A DNA stretch of 64,000 bases. Source: CAZWDO01 sp964632485 [NCBI: uncultured bacterium]. GTDB lineage: Bacteria; JAGOEH01. Below the pieces are notes generated by a model. The model saw nothing but the letters and a program-made list of their open reading frames with translations, was not told the origin of the DNA and ran no database searches. Below, one piece after another: positions 36,942-46,383 of the stretch. A program made the translations under genes and the position numbers. The stretch is taken from positions 70,909 through 134,908 of the forward strand of contig CAZWDO010000010.1 of the NCBI GenBank assembly GCA_964632485.1, in the 5' to 3' direction. How positions within the stretch are numbered: the first letter of the stretch is position 1; each line of letters opens with the position of its first letter.

Positions 36942-37143
36942 TGTTGGTTTCCTGTAAATGCGGGTGATTCGAAGAGTACGGAATCTTCCATCCAATTGTG
37001 GTCAACCGTTATTAAACGATATTTTAACGGTTTTCTGTGAGGACCCTATATCGGGTGAATCAGGTGTAAATAAACAAATTTTAGGGTAAATGTCAATGCT
37101 TTTTTTAAAGGAATGGAATTTTTTCTGACTGGAGCGCCAGGGA

Positions 37144-37839
37144 TCATTCAATATGATGGTTTTTTTTAAAACTGTAATAAGCATGGGGATCGTTGCCGAT
37201 GATAATATGGTCCAGGATTTGTAGATTCAACAGTTTTCCTGCCTCGATGATTTGTTGAGTCAGCCGGATATCCTCTTTAGAAGGATTTGTATCGCCGGAT
37301 GGATGATTATGGACGAGGATCATGGCAGCGGATTTTGACTGGAGGGCTTCGCGCATAATTTGCTGGATATCGACGATACTGGAAGTCAGGGTTCCTTTGT
37401 TGATTTCGATATCTTTTATGATGCGGTTGCGAATATTAAGGAGAATAATATAGAAATATTCCTGGGGCGCGTCGCGCAGGTAGGTCCCAATTTTTTTTTG
37501 CACATACTGGATCGCGTCTTCGGGGAAGTTGATGGCGGGAGTCATTTTAGTCTCCTCCCGGTAAAGCCGCCGGCCTAATTCGAAGGCGCTTTTGAGCTGA
37601 GCGATTTTAGCCGGCCCGATTCCCGGAATTTCCAGTAATTCTTCTATCGGCGCCTGTTCGAGAGCCCGCAATGAATGATATTTATTGAGGATAGATCGCG
37701 CCAGTTCCTCAGCGCTCACCCCTCTTTCCCCGGTTCGGAGAATGATGGCGATTAGTTTAGCCAGCGCCAAGTTTTCAGCGCCGTTTGCCAAGAGCAGTTC
37801 ACGCGGCCGCTCTTCTTCGACCCATTCTTTGATTCCCAT
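37144..37839 (-). CDS. radC: RadC/JAB-domain protein
   Basis: 231 residues, standard length. A helix-hairpin-helix part (LLEIPGIGPAKIAQL) precedes the JAB/MPN domain with the JAMM metal signature HNHPSGDTNPSKED near 176. RadC was named for repair but its true role is unresolved; the JAMM motif suggests a metallopeptidase-type fold. It is divergent from tRNA-His. Confidence 0.95.
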   Translation of the reverse strand: MGIKEWVEEERPRELLLANGAENLALAKLIAIILRTGERGVSAEELARSILNKYHSLRALEQAPIEELLEIPGIGPAKIAQLKSAFELGRRLYREETKMTPAINFPEDAIQYVQKKIGTYLRDAPQEYFYIILLNIRNRIIKDIEINKGTLTSSIVDIQQIMREALQSKSAAMILVHNHPSGDTNPSKEDIRLTQQIIEAGKLLNLQILDHIIIGNDPHAYYSFKKNHHIE

Positions 37840-37861
37840 ATCTTCTCCTTTAAAAAAAGGC

Positions 37862-37890
37862 TTGACATTTCGGTTTTTTTTGTTTATAAT
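37862..37890 (+). promoter_or_regulatory. Promoter of tRNA-His
   Basis: TTGACA (37862-37867), 17-nt spacer, TATAAT (37885-37890): exact consensus, 11 nt before the tRNA. Confidence 0.85.
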
Positions 37891-37901
37891 TAGAAAACCA
37901 T

Positions 37902-37977
37902 GGTGGGTGTAGCTCAGTTTGGTTAGAGCATCAGATTGTGGCTCTGGGGGCCGTGGGTTCGAGTCCCATCACCCACC
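37902..37977 (+). tRNA. tRNA-His (GUG)
   Basis: Full cloverleaf: acceptor GTGGGTG/CACCCAC, D stem GCTC/GAGC, anticodon stem TCAGA/TCTGG with anticodon GTG at 37938-37940, 5-nt variable loop, T stem GTGGG/CCCAT with TTCGAGT loop. An extra G at the 5' end faces discriminator C, the identity mark of tRNA-His. The CCA end is not encoded. Confidence 0.97.
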
Positions 37978-37981
37978 CTAA

Positions 37982-38009
37982 GCGTCGGTTTTTTGACCGG
38001 CGCTTTTTT
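37982..38009 (+). terminator. Intrinsic terminator of tRNA-His
   Basis: GCGTCGGT and ACCGGCGC form an 8-bp stem (one G-T pair) with a 6-nt loop, followed by six T. Its T run reaches the end of the convergent argH gene. Confidence 0.85.
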
Positions 38010-39198
38010 ATTTCCCCTCTCTTTCCTGCCAGTTTTTCTTGATTTGCCGATAGGCATCGCGAAACGGCATTCCTTGCATGACCAATTGATACACTTTTTC
38101 TGTCAGGTAAAGCTCGGGTGAACAGGCTTTCCGGCAGGCCTCCTCGTTGAATCTGACACCTTCGCATAACCGGATAAGCACTTTCAGGCATTGAACGGTC
38201 AATTCAAATGAGCGAATCAATGGCTCTTTAATAAGCTGGAGGTCGCGTTGATAGCCGGAATAGAGGTCTTTGGTAATTAAATCGACTTGCAGGGCCCAGC
38301 CAGCGACTAATTTCGATTTGCCTCGCAGCAGTTCAAGTACATCGGGGTTTCTTTTTTGAGGCATAATGGAACTGCCGGTAGTAAATTCGGGAGCAAGGGT
38401 TATAAAACCGAATTCAACCGTAGAATAAAGCAACCAATCACACGCAATTTTATTGATACTGTTGTGAAGGTTGTTCAGGGCAGAAAGGATGATCGTTTCG
38501 AATTTGCCGCGACTGTTTTGGGCGTATGTCGTATATTGTGTTTTTTCAAAGCGCAGCAGCCGGGTGGTCATTTCCCGGTCCAGGGGTAGCGGGACTCCAT
38601 ATCCCGCCGCGCTGCCGAGAGGGTTTTGGTTTATAAGGCCGGCGACCTGTTTGAGCAGCAGTTTATCGTCTTCTAGGCTGAAAAGATAGGCGCGCAGGGC
38701 TTGTTCAACCGTTGATGGCATGGCGCGTTGCAAATGTGTATATCCTGGAATCGGAATCGCTCCATCACGTGTGATTAAATCTTCCAGCCGGCATTGGAGA
38801 TCATGGATTAAAAACCGTAATCGGCGCAGATTCACTTTCTCATATAACCGGAGCGCTGTTAATACCTGATCGTTGCGTGAACGTCCCGTATGGATTTTTT
38901 TCCCGGGTTCTCCCAGTTTATCGGTCAAATAGGCTTCGATAGCAGTATGGCAGTCTTCTTGCTCAATTGTAATAGGAAAGGAGCGCCGTTGTCTTAAAAT
39001 TTCGCGGAGTCCTTCTATAAGCTGAACTCGTTCTCCCGCTTCGATAATACCGATTTTCTCTAATTGGCGCGCATGGGCTATGCTGGCCTGACAATCAAAT
39101 TTCAAGAGGTATCGATCGAATTCATAATCTTTATCGACCGTGAATTGTTCGATTAATTGATGGGGACTGGCAGTTGTATCGGTTTGCCATATCTTCAT
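38008..39198 (-). CDS. argH: Argininosuccinate lyase, short C-terminus
   Basis: 396 residues; AAGGAG precedes the ATG. Fumarase/aspartase-superfamily signature GSSIMPQKRNPD is present, with HTGRSRNDQ and GYTHLQRAMP active-site segments. It splits argininosuccinate into arginine and fumarate. Typical ArgH has about 440-460 residues; this one stops soon after GMPFRDAYRQI, lacking roughly the last 50, which form part of the C-terminal helical domain. The catalytic segments are intact, so it may still be active. No other arginine genes are nearby. Confidence 0.9.
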   Translation of the reverse strand: MKIWQTDTTASPHQLIEQFTVDKDYEFDRYLLKFDCQASIAHARQLEKIGIIEAGERVQLIEGLREILRQRRSFPITIEQEDCHTAIEAYLTDKLGEPGKKIHTGRSRNDQVLTALRLYEKVNLRRLRFLIHDLQCRLEDLITRDGAIPIPGYTHLQRAMPSTVEQALRAYLFSLEDDKLLLKQVAGLINQNPLGSAAGYGVPLPLDREMTTRLLRFEKTQYTTYAQNSRGKFETIILSALNNLHNSINKIACDWLLYSTVEFGFITLAPEFTTGSSIMPQKRNPDVLELLRGKSKLVAGWALQVDLITKDLYSGYQRDLQLIKEPLIRSFELTVQCLKVLIRLCEGVRFNEEACRKACSPELYLTEKVYQLVMQGMPFRDAYRQIKKNWQEREGK

Positions 39199-39252
39199 GG
39201 AAACTCCTTTTCGGTATTATATCTTAAATCAAATTTTCAATAGCGGAATAAT

Positions 39253-41241
39253 TCAGGGTGAAGCGGAGATTGATGATTGGGATTGCATCTCGGGAGATTC
39301 TGCGGACGAATGGCTGGGTTTTTCATAAACAGCGATTCGATTGCGGCCGGCTTTTTTGGCCTGATACAGAGCATAGTCGGCGTGGGTTATCAATTCATCC
39401 GCGGTGATTGTCGTTCCGGGGGTGTAAACCGCGATTCCTCCACTAAATGTAATATGCAGAATGCATTCTTTCCAGAGAAATTCTTTCTGCGCGACAATCT
39501 CGCGAAGTTTATCTGCCACTTTGTAAAGCTGGTTGCGATTCATTCCGGGTAATAGCAAAATGAATTCCTCGCCGCCATAGCGGCCTAAAACGTCTTCTTT
39601 GCGAATCGTGTTACCAATCAGTGACGTGGTTTGTTGAAGGATGATGTCTCCGGCCTGATGACCATGAGTATCATTGACCGATTTAAAAAAATCCAGATCG
39701 ATCAGTACGATTCCAAAGGGAATGTGGTGGCGGATGCTGCGCGCTAATTCCTTTTCCAACATATCGATCACATAGAGTCGATTATAAATCGATGTCAGAT
39801 GATCGGTAATAGAAATTCGATAGAGTTCACGATTTTTATCTTCCAGGGTGAGGTTGAGCTCCTGCAGTTTTTTATTGGCTTCATCCAGTTGCAGGGTATG
39901 ATAGCTAAGAGCTGCATGTTGATTTTTAATTTGATCGGCTTGATGTTTGAGAGTGGAATTGAGGGCAATTTTGCGTTTGAGTATAAAAATCAGGTAACTG
40001 AGGGTCGATATAATAACGATAAGGGAGAGGAAAAGAATGTTGCGCTGCCGTGTGCGTTGTTTCATCAGTTCGTCTTTAAAGCGGATTTCATTTTCCCTGA
40101 GGTTTAGCATTTGTTGCTGTTGATTTATTTTATAGTGGGATTGCAGTTCTTCCATTTTTTCTGCCTGGGCAAGCGTGAAGATTGAGTCTTTCATGGTTTG
40201 ATATTCTTTTTGATAAAGATATGCCTGGAAGTAATTTCCTTGTTGCACATGAATATCGATAGCCGTTTGCAGGCATTCGATTATTTGCGATCCCAATTCG
40301 ATTTCATGGGACAAGGTTATAGCTTTATGCAGATAAGCTATGGATTTGGAATAATCTCCCAGTTTATTATAGATTTTAGCCATACCGATCATATTGTGGA
40401 TAGTATTATTTTTTTCACCGATACCCAGGCTGATTTTTAAGGCTTGCATCCGTTTTTCAAGGGCTTTTTCCAGATCATTCAAGTCATAATATGCCTGGGC
40501 TAAGCCGGCTAAAGAAGCGGCAATTTGATACGGGCTGCTTTTAATCTGGTATATCGAATCCGCTTTGAGATAATATTCCAGTGATTGATGAGGATTTTTT
40601 AATTCGCTTTGAACTTCGGCAATTTGAAAGTAAACCAGGGCCAGTCCCTCACTGTCATTATTTTGCAGGCGGATTTCTTCTGCCTGATGCAAAAACCGCA
40701 ATGCTTCATCATATTTTTGATTATAGCGATAGAGGATGGCTAAATTTATCGCGCAATAAGCAATCCCCGGATCATCATTTAGTTTTTCAAATAAATTCAT
40801 GGCGGTAAAAATATTTTCCATGGCTTGAGGGTAATCCCCAACAATACGATATATTCCGGCTATATTGTTGCAGGAATAGGCAATTTGGATGGTATCGCTT
40901 TGTTTCCACGCTATTTTCAGCGCCTGTTGAAAATAAACCAGCGCGCTGTCATACTGGTTGATACTTCTTAAGCCCAGTCCTTTATAATTAAAGCTTTGCG
41001 CCAGAAGATAATTTGTTTTTTCGGATTGCGCCATCCCAATTGCGGTATCCGCATACGCCATCGCTTTTTGGGGACTATCATAACGATTTTCCCAGGCAAG
41101 CTTGTTTAAAAGCTCTATTTTTTTACGGGGATCGCTGATTTGCTTAAGCTTATGTTCTATACTATCAGATTCGATGGACCCTGGAGTAGATCGTATCAGC
41201 ATCATAAGAAATAAAAACCATTGTAATTTATGCGTATTCAT
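39253..41241 (-). CDS. Membrane TPR-GGDEF diguanylate cyclase
   Basis: 662 residues: signal peptide (1-21), a periplasmic stack of TPRs (about 30-370; units such as NYKGLGLRSINQYDSALVYF), one membrane helix near 402-420 (ILFLSLIVIISTLSYLIFIL), a coiled coil, then a cytoplasmic GGDEF domain with GGEEF and an RxxD I-site (RKED) five residues before it. It likely makes c-di-GMP in response to a periplasmic signal sensed by the TPRs. It has its own promoter and is divergent from the TonB receptor. Confidence 0.92.
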   Translation of the reverse strand: MNTHKLQWFLFLMMLIRSTPGSIESDSIEHKLKQISDPRKKIELLNKLAWENRYDSPQKAMAYADTAIGMAQSEKTNYLLAQSFNYKGLGLRSINQYDSALVYFQQALKIAWKQSDTIQIAYSCNNIAGIYRIVGDYPQAMENIFTAMNLFEKLNDDPGIAYCAINLAILYRYNQKYDEALRFLHQAEEIRLQNNDSEGLALVYFQIAEVQSELKNPHQSLEYYLKADSIYQIKSSPYQIAASLAGLAQAYYDLNDLEKALEKRMQALKISLGIGEKNNTIHNMIGMAKIYNKLGDYSKSIAYLHKAITLSHEIELGSQIIECLQTAIDIHVQQGNYFQAYLYQKEYQTMKDSIFTLAQAEKMEELQSHYKINQQQQMLNLRENEIRFKDELMKQRTRQRNILFLSLIVIISTLSYLIFILKRKIALNSTLKHQADQIKNQHAALSYHTLQLDEANKKLQELNLTLEDKNRELYRISITDHLTSIYNRLYVIDMLEKELARSIRHHIPFGIVLIDLDFFKSVNDTHGHQAGDIILQQTTSLIGNTIRKEDVLGRYGGEEFILLLPGMNRNQLYKVADKLREIVAQKEFLWKECILHITFSGGIAVYTPGTTITADELITHADYALYQAKKAGRNRIAVYEKPSHSSAESPEMQSQSSISASP

Positions 41242-41249
41242 AGTCTTAC

Positions 41250-41278
41250 ATTATAGATTATTTTAGTGGAAAAGTCAA
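41250..41278 (-). promoter_or_regulatory. Promoter of the TPR-GGDEF gene
   Basis: On the minus strand TTGACT (41278-41273), 17-nt spacer, TATAAT (41255-41250), only 8 nt before the ATG, so the leader is very short. Confidence 0.65.
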
Positions 41279-41353
41279 ATATTTTTTTTGGAATTTAATC
41301 TCCATTTTTCGATTATTCTGGAATTCAATGTGTGAAAAGTCAAAAAAAAATAG

Positions 41354-41382
41354 TTGACAGAATTAATTTTTTAATTTATTTA
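41354..41382 (+). promoter_or_regulatory. Possible promoter of the TonB-receptor gene
   Basis: TTGACA (41354-41359), 17-nt spacer, TATTTA (41377-41382) in AT-rich DNA, 66 nt before the ATG. Confidence 0.45.
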
Positions 41383-41448
41383 TTACTATTAAGACAGCAT
41401 TGTTGGCTGTGTTCGTTTTACTCAAAACCTTATTGAAAGGAGTTGCTG

Positions 41449-43482
41449 ATGTTGCGACACATTTTGATCGGGATGGTTTTACTGGGGATGATGGGTGTAG
41501 GAGTAAGCTGGGGACAGGATGCCATTGAAGACTTGATGAGCATGGATTTAGAGGAATTACTGAATCTGGAGATTACCGTGGCCACGGGAGCTAAATCCCT
41601 GACTCCACGAGAATCTCCCGGGATTGTCAGCGTGATTACTGAGGAAGAAATCCGTAGCAGCGGCGCTCGGGATTTGATTGACATTCTCTATCGAGTGCCT
41701 GGTTTTGCATTCGGCACTGATGTGGAAGGGGTGGAAAATGTGGGTTTCAGGGGAAACTGGGCCCATGAAGGAAAAATGCTGTTACTGTTGGACGGATTGG
41801 AGAATAATGAGCTGTCATACAATACGTTGATTCTCGGTAACCATTATCCGGTCGATCACATCAAGCGTATTGAAATTATTCGGGGTCCCGGATCTTCCAT
41901 TTATGGCGGCAATGCCGAATTAGGCGTAATCAATATCATCACAAAAAGCGCGGAGGATTTAAACGGAGTGGCAGTGAGCGCTATTTACGGTCAATTGGAA
42001 GATACCTTCCGACGGCGCAATATTAGTTTGTCTGCCGGGAAAAAGATGGGTGAACTTGGCTTGACACTCCATACTTTTTTTGGGCAGGGTAATAAAAGTG
42101 ACCGAGACTATACTGACGGCGCCGGGAATTCATACAATATGAAGGAGAATGCTGACCAGAATCCATTGATGGTGAATCTGGGGCTGAATTATCGGGGGTT
42201 ATCTGTCCGCGGGATGATGGATCGCCAATCAACGACTCAACGTAATATTTTTGGCGCTAATATTCCCCCTGCGGCTGATCCTTTACCCACTCATTTTCAC
42301 TCGTATCACGGCGCGATTAAATATGCCTGGCAATTGAATGAAAAACTGACAATCACGCCGGCATTGAGATTCCGCAGACATTACGCGTATCATGCATTAG
42401 ACGAGGACGTGGCGAAAATAATGGCATTGGATGCCGAAAATGCCGCCCTTTTTATCTATGAACGCTATACCCAGCGAATTACAGAAGAGGTGACAGCATC
42501 CTATGATTTCAATTCAAATTTGAATGTTCTGGGCGGCGTACAGTCTTATCAGGAATCTGCTCATGCCGGAGAGGATGATCGCAGTAATTTTGCCGGTCCT
42601 GATTTTGATTATTCTAAAAAAGAGATTAGTTTTTCGGATGTGTCCGCTTTCGCCCAGATGTTGATGAAAACATCGCTGGTCAATATTACCGCTGGTGGAC
42701 GCTATGATTCCCATAGTGAAGGCAGCAGCGCTTTTGTTCCCCGTCTGGGATTGACGCGCGTCTTCTCCGATCTGTATCATGTGAAACTTCTTGCATCTCA
42801 GGCATTTCGTACGCCATCCCTTATTAATGTAGATTTGAACGCGGATATTAAATCGGAAAAAACAACGGTTTTTGAGTTGGAAAGTGGTATCAAAATTAAT
42901 GCCAATATGTTCCTTACTGCGAATCTGTTCGACATTACTCTTAAAGATGCTATTATTTATGGTGTCGATGATAATGGCGAATTTTATGCCAATCGGGAAA
43001 AAACCGGCAGCCGGGGAGTGGAATTTGAATTCCGCTTCCAAACCGGGATGAATAGCCAGGTTTTCAGTTACTCTTATTATTCCTCGGAAAATAAAAATAA
43101 AATCGAAGACTATATGGTTCCCCGTCTTGAGGGTGAAGAAGGCTTTATGGATGACCTGGTACTGGCTTTTCCCAAACATAAGTTTACACTGAGTTCCACC
43201 TATCAGTTGTCTTCGCAATTTACCTTTAACACGAATCTTATCTATCAATCTAAAACCTATGGCTATGCCAGCGGAACTGTTCAGGAATTTAATTTTACAT
43301 TGCTGGATGCGTATCTGCGCTGGCATCATTTCGGTGTGAAGGGTTTGGAATTGGGAGTCGGATGCTATAACATTTTTAATGTCGATTACTTTTTTATTCA
43401 ACCCTATAATGGGGGGCATAATCCGATTCCGGGGATGGGCCGCGAATGGCTTGTTCGCTTAAGTTGGTCCCCGACAAAATAA
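41449..43482 (+). CDS. TonB-dependent outer-membrane receptor
   Basis: About 677 residues from ATG 41449, 6 nt after AAAGGAG. A signal peptide (1-20, ending near VSWGQ) precedes a short acidic segment and the plug domain (about 40-165): SPGIVSVITEEEIRSSGARDLIDIL, RGNWAHEG, IEIIRGPGSSIYGGNAELGVINIIT. The rest is a 22-strand-type barrel, ending in an aromatic residue region (WLVRLSWSP). Receptors of this group import iron chelates, cobalamin or other large ligands; no ligand gene is adjacent. A strong terminator follows. Confidence 0.93.
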   Translation: MLRHILIGMVLLGMMGVGVSWGQDAIEDLMSMDLEELLNLEITVATGAKSLTPRESPGIVSVITEEEIRSSGARDLIDILYRVPGFAFGTDVEGVENVGFRGNWAHEGKMLLLLDGLENNELSYNTLILGNHYPVDHIKRIEIIRGPGSSIYGGNAELGVINIITKSAEDLNGVAVSAIYGQLEDTFRRRNISLSAGKKMGELGLTLHTFFGQGNKSDRDYTDGAGNSYNMKENADQNPLMVNLGLNYRGLSVRGMMDRQSTTQRNIFGANIPPAADPLPTHFHSYHGAIKYAWQLNEKLTITPALRFRRHYAYHALDEDVAKIMALDAENAALFIYERYTQRITEEVTASYDFNSNLNVLGGVQSYQESAHAGEDDRSNFAGPDFDYSKKEISFSDVSAFAQMLMKTSLVNITAGGRYDSHSEGSSAFVPRLGLTRVFSDLYHVKLLASQAFRTPSLINVDLNADIKSEKTTVFELESGIKINANMFLTANLFDITLKDAIIYGVDDNGEFYANREKTGSRGVEFEFRFQTGMNSQVFSYSYYSSENKNKIEDYMVPRLEGEEGFMDDLVLAFPKHKFTLSSTYQLSSQFTFNTNLIYQSKTYGYASGTVQEFNFTLLDAYLRWHHFGVKGLELGVGCYNIFNVDYFFIQPYNGGHNPIPGMGREWLVRLSWSPTK

Positions 43483-43492
43483 GAGCATCCCA

Positions 43493-43536
43493 CCGGGTCT
43501 TAATTTCTTTGATAAAAATTAAGACCCGGCCTTTTT
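43493..43536 (+). terminator. Intrinsic terminator after the TonB receptor
   Basis: A 14-bp stem (CCGGGTCTTAATTT with its complement) and a 9-nt loop are followed by CC and five T. Confidence 0.9.
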
Positions 43537-43554
43537 GTTGATTATTTTTATTAT

Positions 43555-43583
43555 TTGACAAAACTGCTTCATTGAATTATATT
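43555..43583 (+). promoter_or_regulatory. Promoter of the secreted lipoprotein gene
   Basis: TTGACA (43555-43560), 17-nt spacer, TATATT (43578-43583), about 75 nt before the ATG at 43659. The spacing and -10 equal those upstream of the giant gene at 60505. Confidence 0.7.
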
Positions 43584-43658
43584 ATAGTTAGTCACGAGGA
43601 TAATAATACGCGTCATTCCTTGATGACTGGTTTCTTTAACTTAAGCAAGGGGAATTTT

Positions 43659-44987
43659 ATGAACCCTGTAAAAAGGTTTATCAGTTTTTTTCTTTTGGGT
43701 GTTACGTTGCTTTTGATTGCATGTTCGGTCTGCAGTAAAGACGATGATGACAAAAGCGAATCGAAAGTAACGGTAATCACGTCCTCGGAAAGCGGATCCG
43801 TTGAAGTTTCAAGCGGGTTTGCGATGGAAATAACGCCGGGTTCCGTACCTCCCAACCAGAATGGCCAATCGGGTACCATTTCTTTCTCGATAGAAACGGG
43901 AGTGGAAGCGCCTCAGGCATTACCTGCCGGAGTGACTAAAATCAGCGACTACGTCTTTTTGGGTCCCGACGGATTCCAGTTCAGTTGGCCGGTTCGGGTT
44001 GTGTTCCCGGCCAATAACGCGGCCAGCGCACAGGACCTCTATATCTATCAATACGATCCCGCAAATGAAGATTGGCTGGTCGTGCCACCTTCATACATCG
44101 ATTCGGTGGATAAAAAAGTGGGGGCCGATCTGCTCAGCCTGGGTTATTGCGTATTGGGAAAACATTCGGCCACTTTGGCTAAAAATGCCGATGCCACCAG
44201 CGATGGCGGAATTCAATATACCGGGACCAGCGGCTACTATTATACCCTGACCGTCGCCTCTTCCACTTATAAGTACGCGGCAACAACCGCATGGCTCGGC
44301 AGCTCCGTGGGCAATACCTTCTCATCCGGACAGCTTTCCGCTGCCGGCGGTCCGAATCCAAGGGTCCGCGGTTTTCTGCCTCAGGGAACCTATACCTTTT
44401 GGGTTTCTCGGACCCAGCCCGGTACTCTTAGCCAACTTCCCAAAGTTTATACCTACAGCGTGGTCGCCTCAGCGACGATCGATGGCCCCTTGACCTATTG
44501 GGGCTGGGGTAATATCGACGAAAGCTCCTGGACCAATCTGCAGTTGCCCGGCGGCGGCGAATGGCGCGAAGGCTCCCCCGGCGAATGGGGAACTCCGACC
44601 TCCACCTACGGTACCGGCGATTTCCAGGCGACTCTGACCTGGGTCAATACCGCTGAATCAAGTACCGATTTGGATTTGCATCTATACCGCACGGTTAGCG
44701 GCGCCCAGGATATGCATGTCTATTATTCAAGTAAAACAGCGGCTGATGGTAGTTTCCAATTAGACCGCGACTGGTTGACTGAAACAGGCAATGCAATCGA
44801 AAATATCTACAGTTTGACAACGCCCCTGCCCAAAGGACAATACACGCTCAAGGTCCATCATTATAGCGGTTCATATCCTAAACCCTGGAATGTGCGTGTC
44901 ATTCGCAACTATTCCGTCCGAAACTATGGCAACACCATGACTCAGGATGACCAGGAAGTTACCATCACTCAGTTTACGATCAATTAA
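43659..44987 (+). CDS. Lipoprotein with ZU5-like and YfaP/DUF2135-like parts
   Basis: 442 residues from ATG 43659, which has AAGGGGA upstream; starts further 5' would include the promoter. The lipobox is LIAC (Cys22), followed by an Asp/Lys-rich linker. Residues about 45-170 look like a ZU5/GAIN-type beta domain (MEITPGSVPP, YVFLGPDGFQFSWPV). The C-terminal part has LTWVNTAESSTDLDLHLY, as in YfaP/DUF2135 proteins. It is probably an outer-surface or periplasmic protein; no enzyme motif. It is bracketed by two terminators, so it is transcribed alone. Confidence 0.75.
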   Translation: MNPVKRFISFFLLGVTLLLIACSVCSKDDDDKSESKVTVITSSESGSVEVSSGFAMEITPGSVPPNQNGQSGTISFSIETGVEAPQALPAGVTKISDYVFLGPDGFQFSWPVRVVFPANNAASAQDLYIYQYDPANEDWLVVPPSYIDSVDKKVGADLLSLGYCVLGKHSATLAKNADATSDGGIQYTGTSGYYYTLTVASSTYKYAATTAWLGSSVGNTFSSGQLSAAGGPNPRVRGFLPQGTYTFWVSRTQPGTLSQLPKVYTYSVVASATIDGPLTYWGWGNIDESSWTNLQLPGGGEWREGSPGEWGTPTSTYGTGDFQATLTWVNTAESSTDLDLHLYRTVSGAQDMHVYYSSKTAADGSFQLDRDWLTETGNAIENIYSLTTPLPKGQYTLKVHHYSGSYPKPWNVRVIRNYSVRNYGNTMTQDDQEVTITQFTIN

Positions 44988-45030
44988 CACTTTCCGGCCA
45001 ATCCGGATACTTTTATTTATTAACTTCCCC

Positions 45031-45066
45031 CTCTCCCGTCTGTTCATGCGGACGGGAGAGCTTTTT
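45031..45066 (+). terminator. Intrinsic terminator after the lipoprotein gene
   Basis: CTCTCCCGTC and GACGGGAGAG form a 10-bp stem with a 10-nt loop, then CTTTTT. Confidence 0.88.
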
Positions 45067-45205
45067 ATTTAGTATGGAATATCGTTAGTATTATACTTGA
45101 AAAAAAATGCTAAAAAATTAATGGCATAGTTTGATTTTAATAACTGTATGATCCGTGTATAGCCAAAGTTAGCTGAAGTTATAAATTGAGTGGCGCTTAC
45201 CTATT

Positions 45206-45784
45206 TCAGAATTCTCTTAATCGGGGGATTTCCTCTGTCATCTGAATATGCCGTTCCTTTAACTGTTCGACCATTTCTTCAAGATGATCGGCTTGCTCTC
45301 CAAGGTATTCCCCGTGATTCTCAATTTTTTCTGATTCCCATTCCATTTTTTTTTCGAATTTCCGTTGAGCCTGGTCATCGAAACCCTCTGCGGCAAGCTT
45401 TATCACTTCCACAACCGAAACGACTCCTAACTGAAGCCCTTCCAAGCCAATTTTTACTCCTTCCCGTCCAATATCCCGGGTGAGTTTGGCAATTTCCATT
45501 GACGTTTCATAATACACTTCAACTAAGCGCTGTTGTTCGCTATCCAAAGGAACGAAATCGTCATTGTAATATAATTCTTTTTTGTCGTCAATGCGGGCGG
45601 TGTTCCGGGTTTCCATGTTCTCTATGATGATTTGATCCTTGTTAAATCGAATCTTGACATGGCCCAACTCTTTTATTGTAAACGAATTAAACCCCAGAAT
45701 TCCCAATTCGGAAATTTCAGAATGTGAAAAAACTGGCAACTGAAACGATAACAACAAAATTGCAAACAATAGTATCTGTTTCAT
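45206..45784 (-). CDS. Small exported protein, DUF2884/YggN-like
   Basis: 192 residues. A signal peptide (1-20, ending FSHS) is followed by a short strand section (RFNKDQIIIEN, DDKKELYYNDDFVPLD) and a long helical C-terminus: EQQRLVEVYYETSMEIAKL, then GREGVKIGLEGLQLGVVSVVEVI. This order resembles the DUF2884 family typified by E. coli YggN, whose role is unknown. It stands alone, convergent with the lipoprotein gene. Confidence 0.6.
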   Translation of the reverse strand: MKQILLFAILLLSFQLPVFSHSEISELGILGFNSFTIKELGHVKIRFNKDQIIIENMETRNTARIDDKKELYYNDDFVPLDSEQQRLVEVYYETSMEIAKLTRDIGREGVKIGLEGLQLGVVSVVEVIKLAAEGFDDQAQRKFEKKMEWESEKIENHGEYLGEQADHLEEMVEQLKERHIQMTEEIPRLREF

Positions 45785-45883
45785 AAGAACTCCTTTTTAT
45801 AGGGTATACGAAATAAATAGAAAAAAGTTTCCCTCTTTACCATTTTGTACCCCTGAAATGGCAATATACTAGCGCATATCAAC

Positions 45884-45920
45884 GGGGTTTGACAATGAAA
45901 GTATCACAAACCCCTTTTTT
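45884..45920 (+). terminator. Orphan intrinsic terminator on the plus strand
   Basis: GGGGTTTG and CAAACCCC pair in an 8-bp stem with a 15-nt loop, followed by six T. No plus-strand gene ends here, so it could close a small RNA or an unrecognised leader. Confidence 0.6.
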
Positions 45921-46252
45921 AGCATATTCAACTCGGCTGACAGTCGCTATTTATAGCAGGAAAACACAGATATGCTGTTTTTTTAATATGTAATTGTTGA
46001 AAAAGTAGCAATCCCTGTTGATAAATCAGCATTAATTGGGGGGTAGATTAGGTTTAATAAGCGGATGGATTGGGTTAATCGGCTCGATCTTCTTTTTATT
46101 TAATAAGTTCCCACTGATTAAGCATTAAATAAAGATAATGGCACGAAAAGTGCATTTAGCACATTGGATGTTTCGGGCCAGTTTTTTAGAAGACTTTAGC
46201 TTTAAAAAAAGAGAATTTAAAATGAAGCGCAAAGAACTCATCAATTTTTAAC

Positions 46253-46281
46253 TTGACAAAGAGAAGGATAAATATTATTTT
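46253..46281 (+). promoter_or_regulatory. Possible promoter of the efflux operon
   Basis: TTGACA (46253-46258), 17-nt spacer, TATTTT (46276-46281). The -10 is weak; a TATTAT lies 3 nt closer. The leader would be about 100 nt. Confidence 0.4.
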
Positions 46282-46383
46282 TGCAATATTGTTCTAAATT
46301 AGGAATAACGTCAGGAGTGAACGATAAAACGTCTGATAACTATTCTCTCTATAATTAAAATTTTTATTAATTCAGGAGGAATC

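Larger units (their letters stand above)
45785..46383. other. Long divergent intergenic region
   Basis: No gene seen. It contains the orphan terminator at 45884-45920, a small hairpin GTGC-ATTTA-GCAC near 46150 and the promoter candidate at 46253. The rest is AT-rich without repeats I can name. Confidence 0.5.

Noticed and set aside
42514-43419. 301-codon frame antisense to the TonB receptor
   Set aside because: No motif or ribosome site; the receptor frame is fully supported.
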